DNA from: Ectocarpus siliculosus
Lineage: Eukaryota; Sar; Phaeophyceae; Ectocarpales; Ectocarpaceae
Reading direction: 5' to 3'
NCBI GenBank assembly: GCA_000310025.1
Contig: FN648953.1
Span: forward strand, 1-16,446
DNA: 16,446 nucleotides
Part shown: one piece after another, positions 1 through 7,440 of the stretch
Layout: each line of letters opens with the position of its first letter
How positions within the stretch are numbered: position 1 is the stretch's first letter
Position numbers and translations under genes: made by a program
Notes under the pieces: generated by a model
Told to the model about the DNA's origin: nothing
The model's database searches: none
The model's input: only the letters and a program-made list of their open reading frames with translations

Positions 1-9
1 CGAGGACGA

Positions 10-1050
10 CGTTCATCGTCCTAGACCGTAGCCTAGAGCCCATCGCTCCGGTTTAGAAGGTGAAACGGACACATCACGCACTACAGGGATGCCACTGCGT
101 CGAAAATAATCCAACATCGAGCTATCCTCAACGCCATACGAAGCTGGAGAGGGAGTCCCGTCTGGACTCCCGCCGACAAGCCCAACTCTACTCCACGCCC
201 TGAAGGTACATATGGGAGCCGGGTACACAATACAACTGCTGCACAGAGATGTAACAAGATTGACCACGCACATCATACTTACGAGATACATAGCATGCCC
301 TGTCCTTAAAACCCGTCGCTACACGGACGGGCCGACACTTTGCCAGACAACTCGTTGTTGGGATACTCCACAAACCATATACCGCGCCCCCTTACAGCCA
401 ATGGTCTAACCACTACGGTGTGCAAAACATGACTACTACGTGCCCTTACACACCAGGCGTTAGTGCAAGGGAGTGGTCTGGGCGACTCGATAATCTCTAA
501 GATGCTACAACTGAGGCAGCGGCACACGCACTAGTTGAACTTGGGCTTTAGGTTCGTGCCACAAGTGCCGCCCTCGTCTCTCTCTATCCTGAATAAGGTG
601 CCTTGTCTCTGATAGAAGCGCCACATGTTTGGCAGAAGCAGTCTTGGTGGAAAGAAGCGGAGCTGAAAGGCAGGCGCAACAAGACTACTCGTTCTTCGAC
701 CAGCCCACAAAGGCGACCCATGCGTGGTCTGCTGCTCTCAAAGCGGAAATCGAAACACGATTCCCCAGGCAATATTGATGCACAACATCAACACGCCCGA
801 AGAGACAATCCCACGAAGATCGTTTCTTGAGATGAGATTCTCGGCAGAGCGCATGGGGGCCGTTGGGCTCAAGGGGGACATGGGGAAGTGCTTGTGTGTG
901 GGCCCCTACAAGGGTAGTATTGCACATGGGATCAGGGCTTTCCTTTCAAGCATATCGTATGGTGGCCCCCCTTTACGCCGTACTTCAGTTCAAGGTAGGG
1001 GAAATATCCCCCAACACCCCCACAAGATAGGCAAGATGAAAATTACGTAC
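10..1050. repeat. Long direct repeat, copy 1 (may continue left of window)
   Basis: This segment recurs at 1429-2472 at an offset of 1419-1422 bases. Hand comparison gives about 20 substitutions and two small indels (four extra bases in copy 2 near 1700, one fewer near 1905), so roughly 98% identity. Similarity stops abruptly after TTACGTAC at 1050. At the left it is lost around base 9, and the window edge hides any further extension. The ends do not carry TG...CA, and no tRNA primer site or polypurine tract is visible, so an LTR is not supported. Short overlapping ORFs occur on both strands (for example minus 13-291 and plus 724-1119), but I recognise no protein family and treat them as non-coding. 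Confidence 0.9.
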
Positions 1051-1428
1051 CACGGTGGGAGATTAAGACTAGGCAGCAACTACAAGGCAAACTGGAAATC
1101 TCAACATATGCACCAATAAACGGCTTCTGGAGTCCTATCGTACATAGGTCAAAGGCATAACGAACAAGGAAAAATGAATACCCTGCATCACCCCAACAGG
1201 TCCACCTCAAAACATGTACCATCTGCTCTCAACAGTATTCATCTACGTATACTTCGGGAAGTCTTACATACTTCGAAACATGTAGGAAGGAAAGAAGGAA
1301 GGTAGCTGTAGTACAAGGCAGACAGGAAATATGAGTGCAAAATATGGAAAAATACGGCCAGGATTACGACTCGCGACGGCAAACTATCTCCTGAACAACA
1401 CGTCCGAGGGCACACGAAAGGGCACCAA
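1051..1428. other. Spacer between the two long direct repeats
   Basis: This 378-base stretch separates the repeat copies and has no counterpart after copy 2. If the structure is a tandem array, it would be the rest of a ~1.42 kb monomer whose last unit is cut short at 2472. It contains a purine-rich GGAA/GAAGG microsatellite-like run near 1285-1305. No gene or RNA is visible. Confidence 0.6.
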
Positions 1429-2472
1429 CGTTCATCGAACTAGACCGTAGCCTAGAGCCCATCGCTCCGGTTTAGAAGGTGAAACGGACACATCACGCAC
1501 TACAGGGATGCCACTGCGTCGAAAATAATCCAACATCGAGCTATCCCCAACGCCATACGAAGCTGGAGAGGGAGTCCCGTCTGGACTCCCGCCGACAAGT
1601 TCAACTCTACTTCACGCCCTGAAGATACACATGGAAGCCGGGTACACAATACAACTGCTGCACAGAGATATAGCGAGATTGACCACGCACATCATACTTA
1701 GCTACGAGATACATAGCATGCCCTGTCCTTAAAACCCGTCGCTACACGGACGGGCCGACACTTTGCCAGACAACTCGTTGTTGGGATACTCTACAAACCA
1801 TATACCGCGCCCCGTTACAGCCAATGGTCTAACCACTACGGTGTGCAAAACATGACTACTACGTGCCCTTACACACCAGGCGTTCGTGCAAGGGAGTGGT
1901 CTGGCGACTCGATAATCTCTAAGATGCTACAACTGAGGCAGCGGCACACGCACTAGTTGAACTTGGGCTTTAGGTTCGTGCCACAAGTGCCGCCCTCGTC
2001 TCTCTCTATCCTGAATAAGGTGCCTTGTCTCTGATAGAAGCGCCACATGTTTGGCAGAAGCAGTCTTGGTGGAAAGAAGCGGAGCTGAAAGGCAGGCGCA
2101 ACAAGACTACTGGTTCTTCGACCAGCCCACAAAGGCGACCCATGCGTGGTCTGCTGCTCTCAAAGCGGAAATCGAAACACGATTCCCCAGGCAATATTGA
2201 TGCACAACATCAACACGCCCGAAGAGACAATCCCACGAAGATCGTTTCTTGAGATGAGATTCTCGGCAGAGCGCATGGGGGCCGTTGGGCTCAAGGGGGA
2301 CGTTGGGAAGTGCTTGTGTGTGGGCCCCTACAAGGGTAGTATTGCACATGGGATCAGGGCTTTCCTTTCAAGCATATCGTATGGTGGCCCCCCTTTACGC
2401 CGTACTTCAGTTCAAGGTAGGGGAAATATCCCCCAACACCCCCACAACATAGGAAAGCTGAAAATTACGTAC
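1429..2472. repeat. Long direct repeat, copy 2
   Basis: Second copy of the repeat at 10-1050, in the same orientation. The copies part company right after the shared TTACGTAC at 2465-2472, beyond which the sequence is unique. An ORF running from GTG at 2146 to 2748 extends past the repeat end and is therefore a composite frame. Its first part matches the equivalent frame of copy 1, but I recognise no domain and do not call it a gene. Confidence 0.9.
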
Positions 2473-3000
2473 AACTCTCGACAGATTCGTGTGCATGCTC
2501 CTCGGGGAAGTCCTAGTGGAAGTCGGCCTCACACAACGTGTGTAACGACATTGAATTCCACGGGGCAAGGTCAGATCAGCAAGCACGGGGAAGAAGAGAT
2601 GTTAGGCTTTTGGTGGGTGGGGCAGAGGGCAAAGTATTGGCCATGGTGCAAGAACGCGCGTCTCAGTCGGGAGGGGGAGCCACACGTTTCCAAGGGCCAC
2701 TCGAACAGCAGCAAACTTACCCAGCCAGCTGCGGGTGAAGGCAGATGACTTCCTCTTCGGCCGCTGTAGGAGTGATGGTGGCCTCCTGGAGCAACAGCAA
2801 GAGAGATGTAACGGCAGGGGTGGCGAGGTGTGGCGAGGTGAGCCTGCAGCAAACATTCCTTGCCTGAATGTTTCCCATAGGTCGGACCCTCTGTCGATGT
2901 TGAGTTCTCGGATGGCTTGCATGACGTCCTCCAGCTCCTGAGAAACTCGCGGTGTCTTTGTCGCCGCACCCTTCATCTAGCAGGTGGTGGCATGTCATCA
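2473..3000 (-). other. Unique stretch with a weak candidate split gene on the minus strand
   Basis: No known family is recognised. On the minus strand an ATG at 2974-2976 opens a frame reading MKGAATKTPRVSQELEDVMQ and then a charged, helix-like stretch (to about 2830). The frame becomes proline/arginine-rich soon after. Further down the same strand there is an acceptor-like pyrimidine tract ending in CTCCAG (about 2787-2810) and a textbook donor GTAAGT (minus strand of 2715-2720), which would bound a ~65 base exon. No good donor for the first exon was found, and a competing plus-strand frame (2538-2738) looks about as plausible. A direct 10-base duplication GTGGCGAGGT lies near 2820-2840. This is suggestive only. 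Confidence 0.15.
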
Positions 3001-3774
3001 GGGGGGGGCGGGTCTACTCGTTTAGTGGGTAGAACACTTAAGTGAAACAACGTGCCTGAGCATTTAGTTAGTGCCCGTAGACTAACGAAAGCGTACTCGA
3101 GGTTGGCCTTTTGGAAGGGGTTTATGCTGGTGTTGTTCCCTTCCCGTCTATTCTGGTCTACACCGTTCGGTATAAGCTCGATGCACCAACCGGGGCCGCA
3201 AGGGAGGAAATGTCTCACCTGTCCATCTTTCCTCCTGCGATGCTTGCCTACAGTGTTTGACGCAAGAAAGATTCATTCGTTCAGCAGTCTTTCCTCTTTT
3301 GTGGTGTGTACTCGCGACAACTATCAAGTTCAAAGAAATTCGCCTCAGGCGGGCAGCTCGGTGTATTGCGAATACAATTTCGGTGTGTAATAGAATCGAG
3401 AGAGAACGATGGACCATAACAAATCCTTCTTTAATAGAAAAATGTTTGAGAGCGCCTGGACATTTGCAGGTACATCTCGTTTTGTCTCGGGAGAAAGAAT
3501 AATACGCGTGTAAGGTGGCTTCCAATCAACTGGTCGTATCACTTCGTCGGTACATACGAGTAGGGGGACTGTAAGATGCTAAATAGATGTACTCGTAAGC
3601 TTACAACATGGAATGGAAAATTGGGCATTCGCCTATGGACATGTCCTGCCGAAGACCATTCTTTTTCAATTCAACGCTTCCAAGTACAATGAAAGCACAC
3701 CATTCTTAAGGTTTCCTGGTCAAAACCTAAACAAGCAAACAAGCAATATAGGAATAGTAGTATAAGATGAAATT
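3001..3774 (-). repeat. Repeat R, copy A, 3' segment
   Basis: Read on the minus strand, this segment aligns through most of its length with plus-strand 13965-14748. Strong anchors are CGCAATACACCGAGCTGCCC against CGCAATGCACCGAGCTGCCC, GAGGAAAGACTGCT in both, GGTCTACACCGTTCGG against GGTGTAGACCGG-side sequence in the same order, and a terminal C-run (G-run at 3001-3008 on the plus strand). Overall identity is perhaps 65-70%. Both copies can be read as IRPVD(W/L)(K/N)PPYT (about 3542-3507 here, 14178-14210 in copy B), but reading frames then decay, so coding origin is unproven. The function and class of R are unknown. It continues at 4700-4773 and 7193-7440 beyond two insertions. Confidence 0.8.
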
Positions 3775-3828
3775 GTGATAGGGGGGGGGCTCTTTTGCGG
3801 CGGTGAAATTTCAGGGCACAGCCAGAGC

Positions 3829-3954
3829 CCTCAATAGCGCCAGACTGGCGTTATTGAGGAACGCCCGCAATAGCGCCGGTTTGGGCTTCTGGCGCTATTG
3901 AGGGACGCCCGCAATAGCGCCGGGTTGGGCTCCGCTACACCCGGCAATAGCGCG
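3829..3954. repeat. Left cluster of CAATAGCGCC hairpin boxes
   Basis: Six boxes lie in 126 bases. CTCAATAGCGCCA at 3830-3842 pairs with TGGCGTTATTGAG at 3846-3858 around a 3 base loop. CAATAGCGCC at 3868-3877 pairs with GGCGCTATTG at 3891-3900. Further boxes lie at 3912-3921 and (ending CGCG) at 3945-3954. The second and third hairpins sit in a 44 base direct repeat marked by ACGCCCGCAATAGCGCCGG. The sequence could form cruciforms or RNA hairpins. Confidence 0.9.
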
Positions 3955-4229
3955 TTTTTCGTATTGTTGACACACACACAAACACATACCACGCACCTGC
4001 CCTGAGGAAACTTGAGGGAGTTTGTTGCGACGGAAGTTATTGAAGCGGAATGAGGAGGAGAGAAAACTCGGGGGTGAAGTAAAAGCCGTTATTCTGTGCT
4101 GCTTCTTCTCGGAATCGCGGGCTTGGTGTCTGATTTTCTACATGTGGCGCTTCTTTCGCGGTCGTTTCTTGTTCTTTCTCGCTACATGGATGAGGGGCGA
4201 TTGATTGCGGTTGCACGTTTCTCGTCCAC

Positions 4230-4523
4230 ATGTTTTCTTTTCTGCTGTACGATTCTTTACAAATAACTTTTCCTTTCAATGGTGCATTGGGTGCAGTTGT
4301 GTCGTCATTCCGCTGTCGCGGTGTCCTTCCTGTAACAGCAACGCGTCCGGTTGCACCGCGCCTATTTGTGATGCAGGAGGATCAGTATGCTGCCGTCTTT
4401 CTAGACGATCAGTTACAAAACACAACAAATTTGGCAGTCCCGGAACATAATTTATCCTTTGCAGTCCGCCCACTTCACCACTCAATCGTTCCCATTCAAT
4501 TGGTGAATCTGTTGGCTCAGTAA
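4230..4523 (+). CDS. Hypothetical 97-residue ORF inside the hairpin-box element
   Basis: I do not recognise this protein. The ATG at 4230 opens 97 codons ending TAA at 4521-4523. The frame is already open from about 4191, so an upstream exon is possible. The N-terminal ~35 residues are hydrophobic and aromatic (MFSFLLYDSLQITFPFNGAL). The rest is soluble-looking, with an acidic stretch MQEDQYAAVFLDDQLQN and an ordinary residue mix. The ORF lies between the two clusters of CAATAGCGCC boxes, where an element-borne gene would sit, but it is far too short for a transposase. No promoter or polyadenylation signal was identified. It may equally be a chance frame; an overlapping minus-strand frame (4276-4683) also exists. 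Confidence 0.25.
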   Translation: MFSFLLYDSLQITFPFNGALGAVVSSFRCRGVLPVTATRPVAPRLFVMQEDQYAAVFLDDQLQNTTNLAVPEHNLSFAVRPLHHSIVPIQLVNLLAQ

Positions 4524-4553
4524 AGCGCAATCGCTGCGCCACATGACCACAAT

Positions 4554-4698
4554 CCCTCAATAGTGTCACAACCGGCGATATTGAGGGTTTCTGAGTCTTC
4601 AATAGCGCCGGTTGTGGCGCTAGTGAGGCACTATTCCAATAGCGCCAGTCGCCCTGAATAGCGCCGGTCGATGCGCCGGGCACATACCGGCGTTATCA
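4554..4698. repeat. Right cluster of CAATAGCGCC hairpin boxes
   Basis: About seven boxes lie in 145 bases. CCCTCAATAGTGTC at 4554-4567 pairs with the arm ending ATATTGAGGG at 4587. CAATAGCGCC at 4600-4609 pairs with GGCGCTAGTGAGG at 4616-4628. Single boxes lie at 4637-4646 and 4656-4665 (GAATAGCGCC), and a final inverted one is GGCGTTATCA at 4689-4698. The cluster is more diverged than the left one. Confidence 0.85.
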
Positions 4699-4699
4699 C

Positions 4700-4773
4700 T
4701 GTACTAATTTAAACAAGAAAACTGATAAAGAAGTCGGTAGAGTGCGGGGAACAAGGAAGGCTTGCTGTCTTAA
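4700..4773 (-). repeat. Repeat R, copy A, middle segment between two insertions
   Basis: This short piece lies between the hairpin-box element and the TTAA-flanked element. The plus-strand sequence AGTGCGGGGAACAAGGAAGG at 4741-4760 is the reverse complement (about 19 of 21 positions) of 13914-13934 in copy B. That places the piece in the correct order between the other two parts of copy A. It ends in TTAA at 4770-4773, the left target site of the next element. Confidence 0.7.
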
Positions 4774-4786
4774 CCCTTATGTGACT
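4774..4786 (+). repeat. Left terminal inverted repeat of the TTAA-flanked element
   Basis: CCCTTATGTGACT, matching the right end in 12 of 13 positions in inverse orientation; TTAA precedes it directly. Confidence 0.7.
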
Positions 4787-5655
4787 CTAGGCCGATTTAG
4801 CTCCGTTCTCAGCTCCGATCACTTTGCGTGCCGAAAGATCGCCGTTGGGCCTCGCTTAAGAGCGAAGAACATACATAGAGATAAGCAGTGAGACACAGAG
4901 GCAGCACACCCCAGAAGCACGCGTACCACCAATGCGCACAGGACACACAGTACGATACTATTCACCATGCATGCCCAATCTCTCTGATATGGGGCAGATA
5001 TCCTTCCCAGATCCAATCTACTGCCTACCGGTACTACTGTAAGATTCAAACGCAAAATACCACCGGAGGGTACATACAGCACCCTCAACATGTGATCGAC
5101 CCGGTGCCGCATCCGCGGGGGAGAGTAGAGAAAACGCACACCGGAGCCGATGCGAATGTACTGGCTCGGTGCTTGATGTTTGTTGTGATTGCGGTGCGTG
5201 TGGTTCCCAGTAATGGGCGTCAAGGAGGTTCGTCTGCTGTGTGCAACTTTTCGCTCAAAGGCAAAGGGTCTTCACGAATACACCTCCGATCACACCTCCG
5301 ATCACTGTCATCTATTTTTAGTACAGAATTGTAAGATGTATCGATTTTTTGTGTGCATTATGTGCGATAGTGGGTGATGGTCTCGGTTCTCTGAGTGGGT
5401 CATTACTTTTTTCATCGATCCTGGGCGCTTCTGTGAGGCGGTTTCCCGTCAGCGTCTTCGCATCTAGCGCTGCTAGCATATGCGCGCCTTTTGCCGTATG
5501 CTCTGTCCGAGGATGAGGCGGAGAAGATGTGCCAACAGGTATTTGCTTGGACAGGTACATCCTCTGTGCGGATGGCTGCTGTCGGAGACAGGCATCCACA
5601 CCTGCTTAGAAATATTGCTGCTGCAAATTTCTTTTTCTCCGCATAACTACTACTA

Positions 5656-5700
5656 GGGGGAACAATTGGCCCCCCGCCCCCCAATGGGGGTGGGCGGCCA
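5656..5700. repeat. C-run/G-run inverted repeat
   Basis: The sequence CCGCCCCCCAATGGGGGTGGG with flanking GC-rich bases forms an imperfect inverted repeat just upstream of the ORF at 5712. It could form a stable hairpin or a G-quadruplex on one strand. Any regulatory role is unknown. Confidence 0.5.
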
Positions 5701-5711
5701 CAACCAGACGG

Positions 5712-6071
5712 ATGGCGGTGAGGGTGTGGGAAGAAGTGAAGAACAAGAAGAAGAAAGAAGACGGCCGTACTCCATTAGTCGATAAAGCATATAGACGTAA
5801 AAGAAAGAGCCGAGCAGTGGTCCGGCCAACCAGCAGCAACTGTTCCAAAAAGGATCATAGGTCTAATCCCATCAAAGCAAAGCAATTTATCAAGTTCCCT
5901 CAAGATCCAGCGGACTTCGATCCACGGGATGATAAAAAAGGCCATCAACATGATGAATCAAAACTGGTTTTTGAAAACTCCGAAATTGCGACTGGTGGTA
6001 CTTCAAGTTTGGACGGCTGGAAACCAAGAAGAGACGCCGTGCAGTGCAGCATAGTCGACAGCAGCAGTTAG
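5712..6071 (+). CDS. Hypothetical basic 119-residue ORF inside the piggyBac-like element
   Basis: No family is recognised. ATG at 5712 opens 119 codons ending TAG at 6069-6071. The N-terminal half is very basic, with KNKKKKEDGR (about residues 10-19) and RRKRKSR (about 28-34), which resemble nuclear localisation signals. The middle holds IKFPQDPADFDPRDDKK, and the C-terminal third is polar with SSLDGWKPRRD. There is no membrane segment. It lies inside the TTAA-flanked element, downstream of a C/G-run hairpin, so if real it would be cargo or a remnant of the element. The start is simply the first ATG. An overlapping minus frame (5606-5848) covers part of it, so chance remains possible. Confidence 0.25.
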   Translation: MAVRVWEEVKNKKKKEDGRTPLVDKAYRRKRKSRAVVRPTSSNCSKKDHRSNPIKAKQFIKFPQDPADFDPRDDKKGHQHDESKLVFENSEIATGGTSSLDGWKPRRDAVQCSIVDSSS

Positions 6072-6107
6072 CAGCAGGTAGCTCCTGATACTGCCTCGTA
6101 CTGTTAC

Positions 6108-6490
6108 GCGCAGAGCAGCAGGTCGTACTGGGCAGCTCCAAGAAACGTTGATGCCGGCGATATGCATGAATGAAGAGGAAGTCAAAATATGTGAAACTGC
6201 TGATGGACACAAAGAGATGGCGCTACGGTCTGGAAGATCCACAGCGACACACGACAAAGGTGTACGACATAATCCAAACGCGTAGGCGGTACTGGGCCGC
6301 ACCAAGATCACTTCACGCCCAGCGATATGGATTGAGAAGTCAGGAAGCACATATATACGTGGAGCTACGCGGGGGCACTCACGTACTTGCATAGCCCTGG
6401 GTAGTGTACACATAAAGAGATATCGCGACGTTCTGCACGATCCATAGTAGCACTCGAAATAGGTGTAAGACATCACCCAAATAGTCGTGA
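6108..6490. repeat. Diverged tandem duplication within the piggyBac-like element
   Basis: Two degenerate copies follow each other. GTACTGGGCAGCTCCAAGA near 6125 corresponds to GTACTGGGCCGCACCAAGA near 6288, both followed by a GCGATATG block. GACACAAAGAGAT near 6205 corresponds to TACACATAAAGAGAT near 6408, both followed by a related ...GTGTAMGACAT... block. The period drifts from about 163 to 203 bases because of indels. On the plus strand both copies can be read as YWAAPR. On the minus strand a 182-codon frame (6003-6551) spans the duplication with HIAG twice, but the protein is not recognised and I do not call it a gene. Confidence 0.6.
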
Positions 6491-6983
6491 ACACTGCCGC
6501 AGCGTGCCGCAACGTTTGTCGACAGGAGGTGTTCCGCTTTGACTCGAGCATAGGAGTAACTCTGTCACGGCAATGGAGTGCGTATTGCCGTGTCCATCGT
6601 TACGTTTCGGTTTCCTTGTAGTAGTGCCAGGTAGGAGATCTTCCCAAGGCATTTCTTTGCGCGGCGACCACAATATGGCGACACGTATACGTGCATCTGT
6701 TGGTTGGCAGCATCATGTGACAAGTGCACCACACGCGCACGGTTGTTAGCATCGCATTGAAGTATGCTTCGCCGTCGTAGGGGTTATCCCGTCCACCCAT
6801 GGTCGTCGCGGTAGGCAAACGTTCTTGGTCGATGTCTGGTCCACAGTGCTGTACCCCCCAAAAACATCGAGCCGATCCAGTTATACACTTGGAAGTATAT
6901 TTTTTCCCCATAAAATTGTACTAATAGTAAGAAATGTGTCACGACACGACGACCATCCTGTGAGTATATATAGAACACGAGAT

Positions 6984-6999
6984 ACTGCTGTACAGCAGT
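6984..6999. repeat. Perfect 16 base palindrome
   Basis: ACTGCTGTACAGCAGT reads identically on both strands. It is made of two opposed copies of the CAGCAGT heptamer that is over-represented in this part of the window. Confidence 0.9.
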
Positions 7000-7179
7000 G
7001 TAGTACTCCTGTGCGTGACCCTTACATATACTCGCGCCCCCATCCTTGTGAGCCCCACACATGGACTCACTGCTGAACCATCCTTGCCGCCGTGATTTGT
7101 GGGTGTACACGCATGAATTGAAGATCTTTAACCGCAGAGAGCCAGTTGTGGAGAAAAAACCAAAAATTCAAATTTACCC

Positions 7180-7192
7180 AGTCACGTAAGGG
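7180..7192 (-). repeat. Right terminal inverted repeat of the TTAA-flanked element
   Basis: On the minus strand this reads CCCTTACGTGACT and is followed outside by TTAA at 7193-7196. A second TTAACCC at 7222-7228 lacks the rest of the motif. Confidence 0.7.
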
Positions 7193-7440
7193 TTAAAAAC
7201 AAACAAGGACGTGTTACTTCGTTAACCCAACAGCTTCCGGCAGGGGATGTTTTTTGTGCCGGCTGGCGTCACCGATCTTCCTTTGTATCGGCTCAAACAG
7301 ACCCAACTACATACGTAAGTACTTCGAGACCCAGCAGGTTTTTCTCAGCACTTGTAGTGCATACTTGAACACATCTGTTTGATTGGGGCGTTGATTGCCC
7401 CGAACGGGTAAGCTATTTATTGTAGACCTACAGTACATCT
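7193..7440 (-). repeat. Repeat R, copy A, 5' segment
   Basis: The reverse complement matches copy B around 13640-13890. The best anchor is GTGCCGGCTGGC at 7256-7267, then GATCTTC and a GGCT..A.A.AGAC.CAAC pattern to about 7306, against the inverse of 13779-13832. Beyond about 7330 the match is patchy (AAGCT...GTAGA near 7410-7430) and the end at about 7440 is approximate. A local hairpin GGGGC...GCCCC lies near 7385-7402. Confidence 0.65.

Larger units (their letters stand above)
3775..4699. mobile_element. Hairpin-box element inserted in repeat R (non-autonomous, unknown class)
   Basis: Copy B of R is continuous where copy A holds this ~925 base block, so it behaves as an insertion. The block starts GTGATA (3775-3780) and ends TATCAC (4694-4699), a 6 base inverted match that may be the terminal inverted repeat. 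The exact borders are uncertain because R is diverged, and I see no convincing target-site duplication. Next to the left end is a run of G (3781-3789). Each end carries a dense cluster of the 10-mer CAATAGCGCC in alternating orientation (3829-3954 and 4554-4698), which resembles the subterminal transposase-binding repeats of some DNA transposons. Between them lies a 97-codon ORF (4230-4523). No transposase is visible. Confidence 0.6.
4774..7192. mobile_element. piggyBac-like non-autonomous element, 2419 bp, TTAA-flanked
   Basis: The left end is CCCTTATGTGACT immediately after TTAA (4770-4773). The right end, read on the minus strand, is CCCTTACGTGACT immediately inside TTAA (7193-7196). A short inverted end beginning CCC next to a duplicated TTAA is the signature of the piggyBac superfamily. 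Independent support comes from repeat R: the bases on the two sides of this block join up to match copy B (about 13890-13935), which lacks the insertion. No piggyBac transposase (normally ~550 residues with a DDD catalytic core) is recognisable inside. The content is short ORFs (best: 5712-6071), a diverged tandem duplication (6108-6490) and a 16 base palindrome (6984-6999). It is therefore probably a non-mobile or non-autonomous derivative. Confidence 0.7.

Noticed and set aside
10-2472. LTR retrotransposon with two long terminal repeats
   Set aside because: The internal part would be only 378 bases, the repeats lack TG...CA ends, and no primer-binding site, polypurine tract or gag/pol trace is visible.
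724-2748. ORFs of 131 and 200 codons in the direct repeats as genes
   Set aside because: They begin at GTG, overlap frames on the other strand, and the longer one runs across the repeat/unique junction. No domain is recognised.
3829-4698. CRISPR array or integron attC-like cassette array
   Set aside because: The repeats are only ~10 bases, alternate in orientation, form hairpins and have irregular spacing. There are no cas genes or integrase, and the context (LINE, MITE) is eukaryotic.
4819-5334. Overlapping ORFs of 134 (minus) and 148 (plus) codons as genes
   Set aside because: They are antiparallel shadows of each other, with no recognisable domain and no clear start or composition signal favouring either strand.
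7222-7228. A second piggyBac-type end (TTAACCC)
   Set aside because: Only TTAACCC matches; the following bases differ from CCCTTAYGTGACT and the site lies inside sequence that aligns with R copy B.
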